Below, piece by piece: positions 1 through 7,611 of a stretch of 45,735 nt of DNA. Origin of the DNA: Streptomyces sp. CBMA156 (lineage in GTDB: Bacteria; Actinomycetota; Actinomycetes; Streptomycetales; Streptomycetaceae). The stretch spans positions 1 through 45,735 of the forward strand of contig NZ_MSJQ01000143.1 in the NCBI RefSeq assembly GCF_014596515.1, read 5' to 3'. Position 1 is the first letter of the stretch. Each line of letters starts with the position of its first letter. The position numbers and the translations under genes are program-made. The notes beneath the pieces were generated by a model that did not search any database, had not been told where the DNA came from, and worked only from the letters and a program-made list of their open reading frames with translations.

Positions 1-1
1 G

Positions 2-337
2 CTGGCCGCCGGGGTGCGGCTGTGCCTGAGCAGCGACGCGCCGGTGCTGGCGCCGGACTGGCGGGCGTCGGTGGCCGCCGCCGTCACCAGGGCCGGGGTG
101 GACGGCACCGTCCACGGCCCCGGGCAGCGGATCGCGCTGGCCGAGGCGCTGTACGCCTGCACGGCGGCCCCGGCCCGGCAGGACGGGGCGGAGGCGTGGA
201 AGGGCACCCTGGAGGCGGGCAAGGTCGCCGACCTGTGCGTGCTGGGCGCCGACCTGCGCGGGGTCGAGCCGGCGGCGCTGCCCGAGGTGCCGGTGGTCAT
301 GACGGTGGTCGACGGGACGGTGGTGCACGAGGCCTGA
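2..337 (+). CDS. Amidohydrolase family protein, C-terminal part (cut by left edge)
   Basis: The reading frame is open from the first bases of the window, so the gene begins outside it; the GTG at 14 is internal. The 111 visible residues begin LAAGVRLCLSSDAPV and end with the usual C-terminal beta-sandwich strand of metal-dependent amidohydrolases (KGTLEAGKVADLCVLGADL, then a VVMTVVDGTVVHEA ending). The SSDAPV segment matches the late metal/active-site aspartate strand of YtcJ-like (Amidohydro_3) enzymes. Substrate cannot be told from this fragment. It is convergent with the aldo/keto reductase gene and separated from it by a long GC hairpin. Family call is good; subfamily is an inference. Confidence 0.8.
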   Translation: MAAGVRLCLSSDAPVLAPDWRASVAAAVTRAGVDGTVHGPGQRIALAEALYACTAAPARQDGAEAWKGTLEAGKVADLCVLGADLRGVEPAALPEVPVVMTVVDGTVVHEA

Positions 338-359
338 CGCCGGGCCGGCCGCCGCACGC

Positions 360-402
360 GGCGCGCCCCGGGCCCCGCCGCGTGCGGGGTCCGGGGCGCG
401 CC
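360..402. terminator. Bidirectional hairpin terminator between convergent genes
   Basis: Two 19-base arms (360-378 and 384-402) pair with a single G-T position and a 5-base loop. It lies between the stop of the amidohydrolase and the stop of the convergent aldo/keto reductase gene. No U-tract follows, as is usual in streptomycetes. Confidence 0.75.
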
Positions 403-411
403 CTCGGCGTG

Positions 412-1464
412 TCAGGCGGGGACGTCGGTGCCCCAGGAGGCGCCGGGGGCGACCACGTCGCGGTCCAGCCACAGGTGCTCCACCGCGGCGCGCAGTTCGT
501 CGCCGTGCCGGGCCAGCAGGTCCAGCGCTCCCAGGTTGCTCTCGAACTGGGCGGCGCTGCTGGCGCCGAACAGCACGCCGGCGGCGGCCGGGTGGGTGAG
601 GCAGAACGCCACCGCGAGCTGGGCGGCGGTGGCGCCGAAGCCCTGGGCGATCCGCAGCACCTCGGGGTGGCTGGCGCGGATCGCCTCCCGGATGCCGCCC
701 GGGTCGGCGCCGATCTTGCGCTGCGGGTGCAGCCGGCCCGCCAGGATGCCGCCCTCGAAGACGTCCGAGGCCTGTAGCCCGAGGCCGTCGGCGAACAGCC
801 GGCCGTACGGTTCGCCCTCGGGCACCGAGCGGCGCGCCAGGCTGTACTTGAGCTGGGCGAAGACGGGTTCGGGCATGCCCTCGGCGCGGGCGAAGCGCAC
901 GGCCTCGCCGAGGGCCCGCGCGGACCAGTTGTTGACGCCCCAGGCGTCGAAGCGCCCCGCCCTGATCAGCTCGGCCACGTCGGTGACCACGGCGGCCACG
1001 TCCAGCTCGCCGACGTAGTCGCCGGCGACCATGAGGTCCGCCCGGTCGGTGCCGATCCGTTCCAGCGAGACGTCGGTCTGCCCGGCGAAGGAGGCGGCCG
1101 GGTAGTCCCAGAGCCACAGCTTGCCGCAGAGCAGGTAGTCGGAGCGCTTCAGGCCCGCCCCGCGCACCGCCTCGCCGAACAGGATGTCGGTGACGGCGTT
1201 CTCGGCGTGCGGGCCGAAGTTGTAGTGCGCGACGTCGAACAGGTGGACCCCGTGCGCCACCGCCCGGTGCACCAGCTCGGCGGCCTCCTCGGTGGTCATC
1301 CGGTCCCAGGTGTTCCAGGAGCCGAGCCCGAGCACGGGCACCTCGGGGCCGCGGGCGCCGAGCCGGCGGCGCGGCACCGCGGCCGCGGTGCCGGGGGCCG
1401 TGCCGTCCGCTCCCCCGCCGTCCGCCGCCGCACCGTCGGGGGACACCGTCTGCGAGAAATCCAC
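412..1464 (-). CDS. Aldo/keto reductase-like protein, catalytic His not conserved
   Basis: 350 residues from a GTG at 1464, chosen because GAGGAGG lies 5 bases upstream; the open frame extends further but without family similarity. The TIM-barrel pattern of aldo/keto reductases is clear: VLGLGSWNTWD near residue 40, LFDVAHYNFGPHAEN, CGKLW with the catalytic-type Lys, DLMVAGDYVG, then GVNNWSARALGEA and GATAAQLAVAFCL. Where NAD(P)H-dependent members have His (DLxxIHxPD), this protein has Gly, and the Asp-to-Tyr spacing of the active-site loop is one residue shorter than usual. Reductase activity is therefore uncertain. It is divergent from the methyltransferase gene and shares a TCGTAT operator-like site with it, suggesting common control. 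Confidence 0.8.
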   Translation of the reverse strand: MDFSQTVSPDGAAADGGGADGTAPGTAAAVPRRRLGARGPEVPVLGLGSWNTWDRMTTEEAAELVHRAVAHGVHLFDVAHYNFGPHAENAVTDILFGEAVRGAGLKRSDYLLCGKLWLWDYPAASFAGQTDVSLERIGTDRADLMVAGDYVGELDVAAVVTDVAELIRAGRFDAWGVNNWSARALGEAVRFARAEGMPEPVFAQLKYSLARRSVPEGEPYGRLFADGLGLQASDVFEGGILAGRLHPQRKIGADPGGIREAIRASHPEVLRIAQGFGATAAQLAVAFCLTHPAAAGVLFGASSAAQFESNLGALDLLARHGDELRAAVEHLWLDRDVVAPGASWGTDVPA

Positions 1465-1514
1465 GCCAACCTCCTCGGATGGGATGCCGTACGGCCCTGG
1501 CCGCCGACCCCCGA

Positions 1515-1526
1515 ATCGTATAGCAT
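1515..1526. promoter_or_regulatory. Putative GntR operator (ATCGTATAGCAT) between divergent genes
   Basis: ATCGTATAGCAT lies in the 94-base gap between the divergent aldo/keto reductase and methyltransferase genes. The half-site ATCGTAT recurs in the 4962-5150 divergent region, which lies beside the only GntR gene of the window. The TATAGCAT part could also serve as a -10 region. Binding is inferred. Confidence 0.5.
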
Positions 1527-1558
1527 CCAGCATATTCTTTTCGTCAAGGAGGCATGCG

Positions 1559-2560
1559 ATGTCCCTGCACCCGGACTCCCCGCCGGCGGCCGACCCGACC
1601 CCCATCATCGGGACGGCCATCGGATACATGGCCGCCAAGCAGCTGTTCGCCGCCGCCGACGCGGACCTGTTCGCCGCGCTGGCCGACGGCCCGCTGGACG
1701 TTCCCGGCATCGCCGCCCGCACCGGGCTGCCGGAGCGCACCGGCCGCATCCTCGCCGACGCGATGGCCGGCCTCGGCCTGCTGGAGCGGGTCGAAGGACG
1801 GTACGCCAACTCCCCCGCGACCGCCACCTACCTCGCCGGCACCGGCACCGGCGTCGACCTGCGCCCCTTCCTCGGCTTCCTCGACTCGATCAGCTACGGC
1901 CACTGGCTGGGCTTCGGCGAGACCAGCCGCACCGCCGAACCGGCCGCCCTCGACCTCTCCGGCGACCGGATGCCCGCCTTCCTGGCCGGCGTGATGACCT
2001 ACAACGCGCTGCACGCCCGGCAGCTGGCCGAGCACTTCGACTTCACCCGCTACCGGCGGGTGCTGGACCTCGGCGGGCTGTCCGGCTCGTTCCTGGCCGA
2101 GGCGCTGGCCTCGGCGCCCGGGCTCACCGGCACCTTCCTGTCCGCCGGGGAGCTGGTCGGGCACGCCCGCGGCGTCCTGGAGGCGGCCGGGGTCGCGGAC
2201 CGGGTGGAGATCGCCGAGGGCGACGCGACCGCGGGCGAGGTGCCCGGCGGCTTCGACCTGGTGCTGCTGGAGCACGTGGTGCACCGCTTCGACGCCGAGC
2301 AGAACCGCGCCATCGTCCGCCGGGCCCGCCAGGCGGCGGCCGAGGGCGCGACCCTGGTGCTGCTCGACTTCTTCCTGGACTCCGACGAGCACCAGCGCAC
2401 CATCGACGCCCTGCACGCCGGCGAGTACCTGGTGATCGACGGCACCGTGGTCTACCCCGAGGACGAGGTGCGCGGCTGGCTGCGCGAGGCCGGCTGGGAG
2501 CCGGTGGAGACCCGCGCGCTGCCCGGCAGCCCGCGGATCATCATCGCGGAGGCCCGGTGA
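1559..2560 (+). CDS. SAM-dependent O-methyltransferase (family 2 type)
   Basis: 333 residues from ATG 1559, with AAGGAGG at 1546-1552. The N-terminal helical winged-helix dimerisation domain (about residues 10-90) is followed by a Rossmann methyltransferase fold. The SAM-binding loop reads VLDLGGLSGSFLAEAL; the usual GGGTG is GGLSG here. LLEHVVHRFDAEQ carries the His of the catalytic LHDW-type motif, and LVLLDFFLD matches the post-catalytic strand. This arrangement is typical of small-molecule O-methyltransferases acting on phenolic or polyketide hydroxyls. The stop overlaps the start of the SDR gene (GTGA), so the two are translationally coupled. The substrate is unknown; the neighbouring catechol-cleavage operon makes an aromatic substrate plausible. 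Confidence 0.85.
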   Translation: MSLHPDSPPAADPTPIIGTAIGYMAAKQLFAAADADLFAALADGPLDVPGIAARTGLPERTGRILADAMAGLGLLERVEGRYANSPATATYLAGTGTGVDLRPFLGFLDSISYGHWLGFGETSRTAEPAALDLSGDRMPAFLAGVMTYNALHARQLAEHFDFTRYRRVLDLGGLSGSFLAEALASAPGLTGTFLSAGELVGHARGVLEAAGVADRVEIAEGDATAGEVPGGFDLVLLEHVVHRFDAEQNRAIVRRARQAAAEGATLVLLDFFLDSDEHQRTIDALHAGEYLVIDGTVVYPEDEVRGWLREAGWEPVETRALPGSPRIIIAEAR

Positions 2561-3300
2561 GCACCGGGCGCGTGGTCCTGGTCACCGGGGCCGGCAGCGG
2601 GATCGGCCGCGCGGTCGCCGAGGCCTTCGCCGCGGCCGGCGACCGCGTGGTGGTCGCCGACCTGGACGGGGCGGCGGCACGGCGGGTGGCGGCGGGCATC
2701 GGCGCGGCGGCGCTGGCCGTCACCATGGACGTCGCCGACCGGGCCTCCGTGGTCGCGGCGGTGGCCGAGGCCGCCGACCGCTTCGGCCCGGTCGAGGTGC
2801 TGGTCAACAACGCCGGGCTGGCGGGCGGCGGCGGGCCACTGATCGACCTGCCGGCGGAGGTCTTCGACCTGGTGCTCTCGGTCAACCTGCGCGGCACCTT
2901 CCACGTCACCCAGGTGGTCGGACGGCAGATGGCCGACTCCGGCCGGGGCCGGGCCATCGTCAACATCAGCTCCATCGGGGCCCGCCAGCCCACCCCGGGG
3001 CTCGGCCACTACGAGGCCACCAAGGCCGCCGTGGACGCGCTGACCCGCACCGCGGCCCTGGAGCTGGCCGGCCACGGCATCCGGGTCAACGGCGTGGCCC
3101 CGGGCCCCGTCCACACCCCGATGACCGCCCCGCTGATGGACGACGCGGCGGCCCGCGCCGCCTGGGAGGCCCGCATCCCGCTGGGACGGATCGCCGAGAC
3201 CGCCGACCTGACGCCGCTGGTGCTCTTCCTCGCCTCCGACCAGGCCCGGCACATCACCGGCGCGGTGGTCCAGGTGGACGGCGGCCAGCTGCTGGTCTGA
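2557..3300 (+). CDS. SDR family NAD(P)-dependent oxidoreductase
   Basis: 247 residues from GTG 2557, overlapping the methyltransferase stop by four bases. It is a classical short-chain dehydrogenase: VTGAGSGIG nucleotide-binding loop near residues 9-17, an acidic residue after beta-2 (VVVADLDG) that favours NAD, NNAG, catalytic Ser in NISSIG, YEATK as the YxxxK motif, and VAPGPVHTPM after it. The C-terminus ITGAVVQVDGGQLLV is complete. It probably oxidises or reduces an alcohol/ketone handled together with the coupled methyltransferase. It ends in a strong hairpin facing the GntR gene. Confidence 0.92.
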   Translation: MSTGRVVLVTGAGSGIGRAVAEAFAAAGDRVVVADLDGAAARRVAAGIGAAALAVTMDVADRASVVAAVAEAADRFGPVEVLVNNAGLAGGGGPLIDLPAEVFDLVLSVNLRGTFHVTQVVGRQMADSGRGRAIVNISSIGARQPTPGLGHYEATKAAVDALTRTAALELAGHGIRVNGVAPGPVHTPMTAPLMDDAAARAAWEARIPLGRIAETADLTPLVLFLASDQARHITGAVVQVDGGQLLV

Positions 3301-3312
3301 CCCGGACGGCGC

Positions 3313-3345
3313 AGGGGGCGGGGAGCCGGTGGCTCCCCGCCCCCT
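3313..3345. terminator. 15-bp stem terminator between SDR and gntR
   Basis: A perfect stem (3313-3327 with 3331-3345) with a GGT loop lies between two convergent stop codons. It can serve both strands. Confidence 0.85.
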
Positions 3346-3363
3346 CCTCGTGCGACGGCCTTG

Positions 3364-4128
3364 TCAGCTACCGGACTTGGCCTGGTGCAGCGCCTCGGCG
3401 GTGGCCGTCTTGTGGGCGCAGGCGACCCGCTCGATCTCGGCCGCGTCCGCGCCCTGCTCGATCAGGTCGAGGATGTTCTCGTGCTCCACCACCGAGAGCC
3501 GCGCCCGGCCCGGCACGTAGGTGAAGGTGGAGCGGCGCATGTGGTCCAGCCGCGCCCACTCCGCCTCCAGCAGGGAGCGCAGGTGCGGGTCCGGGCAGTG
3601 CTGGTAGATCGAGAAGTGGAAGGTGCGGTTGAGCGCGGTGAACGCGGCCGGGTCGAACCCCTCCAGCGCGGCCACCATCCGCTGGTTGATCTCGCGCGAG
3701 GCCGCGATCTGGTCCGCCGTCAGCAGCGGTGCGCTGACGGCCGTCGCGTACCCCTCCAGCCTCGCCAGGATCTGCAGGGAGTGCTCGACCTGCACGGCCT
3801 CGAAGACCGCCACCCGGGCGCCGATGTTGCGCACCACCTCGACCAGGCCGTCCGACTGGAGGCGGCGCAGCGCCTCGCGCAGCGGGATGGTGCTGACCCC
3901 GGCCTCCTGCGCCAGCTGGTTGATCACCAGCCGGTAGCCGGGGCCGTACGTGCCGTCGAGGATGCGCGCGCGGAGCAACTCGTAGCTCTGCTCGGCCTTC
4001 GAGCCGGCCGCCTTCGAGGCCGCCCGTTTCGAAGCCGCCTCTTCGGATGCGGTCTTTTTCGAGGCGGCCCGCTTCGGAGCCGCCGTCTTGGAGCCGGCGG
4101 CCCCGGACTGTTCCTTCGCGGAACCCAA
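3364..4128 (-). CDS. GntR family transcriptional regulator with FCD domain
   Basis: 254 residues from a TTG at 4128 (GAGG about 8 bases upstream). The frame continues to another TTG at 4209 that overlaps the upstream hydrolase stop, which would add 27 residues, so the start is uncertain. An unusual Ala/Lys/Ser-rich tail of about 45 residues precedes a GntR winged helix (SYELLRARILDGTYGPGYRLVINQLAQEAGVSTIPLREALRRLQSDGLVEV). An all-helical FCD ligand domain follows, with the FH.SIYQHC and HENILDLI segments that carry its metal/ligand residues. FCD regulators usually respond to small carboxylates. It probably represses the neighbouring catabolic operon through the TCGTAT sites and forms an operon with the alpha/beta hydrolase. 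Confidence 0.88.
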   Translation of the reverse strand: MGSAKEQSGAAGSKTAAPKRAASKKTASEEAASKRAASKAAGSKAEQSYELLRARILDGTYGPGYRLVINQLAQEAGVSTIPLREALRRLQSDGLVEVVRNIGARVAVFEAVQVEHSLQILARLEGYATAVSAPLLTADQIAASREINQRMVAALEGFDPAAFTALNRTFHFSIYQHCPDPHLRSLLEAEWARLDHMRRSTFTYVPGRARLSVVEHENILDLIEQGADAAEIERVACAHKTATAEALHQAKSGS

Positions 4129-4205
4129 CGCCCTTCCCTCACTTCTCCTCGCCGCGCTGCCCGCCCCCGTCGCGGGCCGCAGCGCGGCCCGCGCGCCCGG
4201 GGCTG

Positions 4206-4961
4206 TCAACGTTCCAACGCCTTCCGCACGGTGTCACGGAAGGCGGTCCCCGTCAGAGCGCCGAGGTGGTCTCCGGGAACGGTGACCAGCTCCGCCCCGT
4301 CAAGGGAAGCAACGATACCGTCGATGCCCCGGGTCATCGCGTCGTCCGCGCCGACCACCACCAGGGGCGCCGCCGCGCGGGCCCAACTCCCGGGCGCGAA
4401 GGGGGTCCTGGCCAGGCCCTCGACCAGACGGGCGAGTCCGGCGGCGCGTTCGCCGTGCGTGCGGACCAGGCCGGCGACCATCGCGGTGAGCGGGTCGGCG
4501 GGCTCGGTGCCGTCGGCCACCGCGCGGTGCAGGGCCTGCGTGTCGAGCGCCGCGAAGGGGTCGGCCGGGCTCAGCCCGCCGAGCACCACCCGGCCCACCC
4601 GCTCGCCGGCCACGGCCGGGAACTCCCAGGCCAGCCGGGCGCCCAGGGAGTAGCCGACCACGTCGAACCCGGCCACCCCGGCGGCGTCCAGCGCGGCCAG
4701 CAGCCTGGTCACCAGTGCGGTGGCGCCGGCCTCGGCCGGGTCCTCGGGCGCCGGGGAGGCGCCGTGGCCGGGCAGGTCGGGCACCAGCACCGTGCGTCCG
4801 GCGGCGGCGAGTTCGGCGGCGGTGCCCGGTGCGATCCAGTCGCGCTCGCCGTCCGAGGCGAAGCCGTGCAGCAGCAGCACCGCGGGCGCGCCGTCCACGG
4901 CCTGGCGGCCGACGTCGGACGGCGTGACGATCCGTACGGCCAGGCCGGTCAGCTCTCTCAT
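4206..4961 (-). CDS. Alpha/beta hydrolase
   Basis: 251 residues from ATG 4961; the AGGGAGAGG upstream supports this over the longer open frame that begins at 5012. Motifs are LLLHGFASDG (oxyanion hole region), LVPDLPGHGAS, the nucleophile elbow GYSLGA (Ser), a late Asp in VVVGADDAMT, and His in VPGDHLGAL. This is the fold used by esterases, enol-lactonases and C-C bond (meta-cleavage product) hydrolases. It lies directly upstream of gntR and divergent from the catechol-cleavage operon, across a 189-base region with three operator-like sites. A role in hydrolysing an ester or ring-cleavage product of the pathway is an inference. Confidence 0.85.
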   Translation of the reverse strand: MRELTGLAVRIVTPSDVGRQAVDGAPAVLLLHGFASDGERDWIAPGTAAELAAAGRTVLVPDLPGHGASPAPEDPAEAGATALVTRLLAALDAAGVAGFDVVGYSLGARLAWEFPAVAGERVGRVVLGGLSPADPFAALDTQALHRAVADGTEPADPLTAMVAGLVRTHGERAAGLARLVEGLARTPFAPGSWARAAAPLVVVGADDAMTRGIDGIVASLDGAELVTVPGDHLGALTGTAFRDTVRKALER

Positions 4962-4985
4962 GCCCGGTACACCTCTCCCTGTTTT

Positions 4986-4995
4986 CGCATACGAT
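4986..4995. promoter_or_regulatory. Putative GntR operator (ATCGTATGCG on minus strand)
   Basis: The minus strand reads ATCGTATGCG about 25 bases upstream of the hydrolase start, at the place expected for its promoter. It shares ATCGTAT with the sites at 1515 and 5127. Confidence 0.5.
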
Positions 4996-5065
4996 TTTTG
5001 ATAGTACGGCACGCGCCCCTGCTCGCCGGACTCCCGCCGAGGGGTGCTTGCGCCAGCAGATCATG

Positions 5066-5077
5066 TACGAAGTCGTA
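5066..5077. promoter_or_regulatory. Putative GntR operator, inverted repeat TACGA-AG-TCGTA
   Basis: A perfect inverted repeat with 5-base arms and a 2-base spacer sits midway in the 189-base divergent region. Its right half contains the TCGTAT core shared by the other sites. Confidence 0.5.
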
Positions 5078-5126
5078 TCGGATAGACCATGGTCAGCTCT
5101 TCTTCGCTCCGCTATCGTGCATGATT

Positions 5127-5137
5127 GCGTATACGAT
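5127..5137. promoter_or_regulatory. Putative GntR operator (GCGTATACGAT) before the catabolic operon
   Basis: The core CGTATACG (5128-5135) is an 8-base palindrome immediately upstream of the GGAGGG ribosome site (5141-5146) and ATG 5151 of the first operon gene. A repressor here would block transcription initiation. Confidence 0.55.
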
Positions 5138-5150
5138 TATGGAGGGCAAC

Positions 5151-6620
5151 ATGGCGCACCCCCTCGGCCTCGCACCGGGAAAGATCGTCGCGGTCCATCT
5201 CAACTACCGCAGCCGCGCCGCCGAACGCGGCCGCACCCCCGAGGTCCCCTCCTACTTCCTGAAGCCGCCCTCCTCGCTGTCCTGGGACGGCCGGCCGGTG
5301 GTCCGGCCCGCGAACTGCGAACTGCTCGCCTTCGAGGGCGAGATCGCCGTCGTCATCGGCCGCCGGGCGCACCGGGTCGGCCGCGAGGAGGCGCTCTCCC
5401 ACGTGGCCGGCTACGCCGCCGCCAACGACTTCGGCGTCTACGACCTCAAGCACGCCGACCTCGGCTCCAACCTGCGCGCCAAGGGCCGCGACGGCTACAC
5501 CCCGGTCGGCCCGGTCCTGCTCACCGACGTGGACCCCGCCCGGCTGCGGCTGCGCACCTGGGTCAACGGCGAACTGGTCCAGGACGCCTCCACCGAGGAG
5601 CTGCTGTTCCCGATCGACCTGCTGATCGCCGACGTCTCGCGCTCCACCACCCTGGAGCCCGGCGACCTGCTGCTGGTGGGCACCCCGGCCGGCTCCACCG
5701 TGGTGCGCCCCGGCGACGTGGTCGAGGTCGAACTGGCGGACGGCGGACGGCTGCGCAACGAGGTCGTCGCCGAGGAGCCGGGCGTCACCGAGTACGGCGT
5801 GCTGCCGCGCGTCACCGAGGAGGTCCGCCGCGCCGCCCACGGCTCCGCCCGCCCGGCCCCGGCCGCCGGGGACGCCGCCGGGGAGGCCTCGGAGGACGCC
5901 GCCGGGGAGCCCGTGCCGGTCCCCGGGCTGGACGCGCGGACCGCCGAGCTGCTGCGCACCGTCTCCACCGCCACCCTCTCCGCCCAGCTGCGCAAGCGCG
6001 GCATCGACCACCACTTCGTCGAGGGCGTCCGCCCGGCCCGCCCCGACCTGCGGATGGTCGGCACCGCCCGCACGCTGCGCTACCTGCCGCTGCGCGAGGA
6101 CGTGTTCGCCGCCGTCGGCGGCGGGATGAACGCCCAGAAGCGGACCGTCGAGGAGCTCCAGCCCGGCGAGGTGCTGGTGATCGAGGCCCGCGGCGACCAC
6201 GGCGCCGGCACCCTCGGCGACATCCTGGCGCTGCGCGCGCTGCGCCGCGGCGCGGCCGGCGTGATCACCGACGGCGGGCTGCGCGACAGCCCCTCCTTCG
6301 CCGGCCTGGACCTGCCCTCCTACTACGGGGTGCCGCACGCGGCGGTGCTCGGCCGCCGCCACGTGCCGGTGGACTCCCAGCTGCCGGTCGCCTGCGGAGG
6401 CGTCCTGGTGTGCCCGGGCGACGTGCTGGTCGGCGACGCCGAGGGCGTGGTGGTGATCCCGCCCGCCCTGGCCGCCGAGGTCGCCCGCGACGCCGCCGCG
6501 CAGGAGGACGAGGAGCGCTTCGTCCTCCGCCAGGTCGACGCCGGCGCCTCGGTCGACGGCCTCTACCCGATGGCCCCGCACTGGCGCGCCCGCTACGAGG
6601 AACAGCGCCAGGACTCCTGA
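5151..6620 (+). CDS. FAH-family hydrolase/isomerase fused to RraA-like aldolase domain
   Basis: 489 residues with GGAGGG before ATG 5151. Residues about 10-220 are a fumarylacetoacetate-hydrolase fold with the metal triad E62, E64 and D93 (FEGEIAVVIGR, ANDFGVYDL), and GTPAGS near 178. This family includes HpaG (decarboxylase/isomerase) and HpaH (hydratase) of homoprotocatechuate breakdown. A low-complexity linker rich in Ala, Glu and Pro (about 225-258) joins it to an RraA/4-hydroxy-4-methyl-2-oxoglutarate aldolase-type domain (about 262-475) with LGDILALRALRRGAAGVITDGGLRD, where R378-D379 are the family's conserved pair. It is the first gene of a four-gene operon. It could carry two successive pathway steps on one chain; which steps is an inference. 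Confidence 0.88.
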   Translation: MAHPLGLAPGKIVAVHLNYRSRAAERGRTPEVPSYFLKPPSSLSWDGRPVVRPANCELLAFEGEIAVVIGRRAHRVGREEALSHVAGYAAANDFGVYDLKHADLGSNLRAKGRDGYTPVGPVLLTDVDPARLRLRTWVNGELVQDASTEELLFPIDLLIADVSRSTTLEPGDLLLVGTPAGSTVVRPGDVVEVELADGGRLRNEVVAEEPGVTEYGVLPRVTEEVRRAAHGSARPAPAAGDAAGEASEDAAGEPVPVPGLDARTAELLRTVSTATLSAQLRKRGIDHHFVEGVRPARPDLRMVGTARTLRYLPLREDVFAAVGGGMNAQKRTVEELQPGEVLVIEARGDHGAGTLGDILALRALRRGAAGVITDGGLRDSPSFAGLDLPSYYGVPHAAVLGRRHVPVDSQLPVACGGVLVCPGDVLVGDAEGVVVIPPALAAEVARDAAAQEDEERFVLRQVDAGASVDGLYPMAPHWRARYEEQRQDS

Positions 6621-6664
6621 ACCACCCCCGCTCCCCCGTCCCGCCCCACCCCGACGGAGAACCG

Positions 6665-7585
6665 ATGAAGTTCCGAAGCGACCCGGCCGCGATCCGCGGC
6701 TCCCTGGCCCCCGTGGTCACCCCCTTCACCGAGGACGGCGCGGTCGACCACGACTCGCTGCGCTCCCTGGTGCGCTGGCAGCTCGACTCCGGCTCGCACG
6801 GCATCTCGCTGGGCGGCTCCACCGGCGAGCCGAGCGCCCAGAGCACCGCCGAGCGGATCGCCGCGATGCGCACCGTCGCCGAGGAGGTCGGCGACCGGGT
6901 CCCGTTCCTGCCCGGCACCGGCTCCGCCAAGCTCGACGAGACCCTCGAACTGACCGCCGCGGCGGCCGAACTGGGCGCCGACGCGGCCCTGGTGATCACG
7001 CCCTACTACGCCCGCCCCACCCAGGAGGGCCTCTACGACTGGTACGCCACGGTGGCCCGGGAGTTCCCCGACCTGCCGCTGGTGGTCTACAACGTGCCCT
7101 CGCGCACCGCCGTGGACATCGACCCGGAGACGGTGCGCCGGCTGTTCACCGACTTCGACAACGTCGTCGGCGTCAAGGAGACCACCAAGGACTTCGAGCA
7201 CTTCTCCCGGGTGATCCACGCCTGCGGCCCCGACCTGCTCGTCTGGTCCGGCATCGAGCTGCTGTGCCTGCCGCTGCTGGCGCTCGGCGGGGCCGGCTTC
7301 ATCAGCGCGGTCGCCAACCTGGCGCCCGCCGCGGTGGCCCGGATGTACGAGCTGTGGGAGCAGGGCGACCACGCCGGCGCCCGGGAGCTGCACTACCGGC
7401 TGCACCCGCTGGTGGACCTGCTCTTCGTCGAGACCAACCCGGCCCCCGCCAAGTGGGTGCTCGCCGAGCAGGGCCGGATCGCCTCCGCCCGCGTCCGCCC
7501 GCCGCTGTCCTCCCCCACCGAGGCCGGCCTCACCCGGATCCGCGCCCTGCTCGCGCAGGGCGGCGACCTCACCCGGCAGCCGTGA
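6665..7585 (+). CDS. Dihydrodipicolinate synthase (DapA) family aldolase
   Basis: 306 residues from ATG 6665 (GGAGA upstream). It is a class I pyruvate-type aldolase barrel: GGSTGE near 50, Y142 and R147 in VVYNVPSRT, and Schiff-base Lys K171 in VGVKETT. Biosynthetic DapA genes normally sit elsewhere; here it lies between a FAH-RraA fusion and hpaE. In homoprotocatechuate catabolism the last step is a pyruvate-releasing aldol cleavage done by HpaI (an unrelated class II enzyme) in E. coli. This protein may replace HpaI. That role is inferred from context; the fold and catalytic residues are seen directly. Confidence 0.88.
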   Translation: MKFRSDPAAIRGSLAPVVTPFTEDGAVDHDSLRSLVRWQLDSGSHGISLGGSTGEPSAQSTAERIAAMRTVAEEVGDRVPFLPGTGSAKLDETLELTAAAAELGADAALVITPYYARPTQEGLYDWYATVAREFPDLPLVVYNVPSRTAVDIDPETVRRLFTDFDNVVGVKETTKDFEHFSRVIHACGPDLLVWSGIELLCLPLLALGGAGFISAVANLAPAAVARMYELWEQGDHAGARELHYRLHPLVDLLFVETNPAPAKWVLAEQGRIASARVRPPLSSPTEAGLTRIRALLAQGGDLTRQP

Positions 7586-7611
7586 CCCCCCACCGCAGCA
7601 CAGGAGACGAG

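Noticed and set aside
4962..5012. Longer alpha/beta hydrolase start at 5012
   Set aside because: The extra 17 residues run over the operator-like site at 4986-4995 and have no ribosome site; ATG 4961 has AGGGAGAGG upstream.
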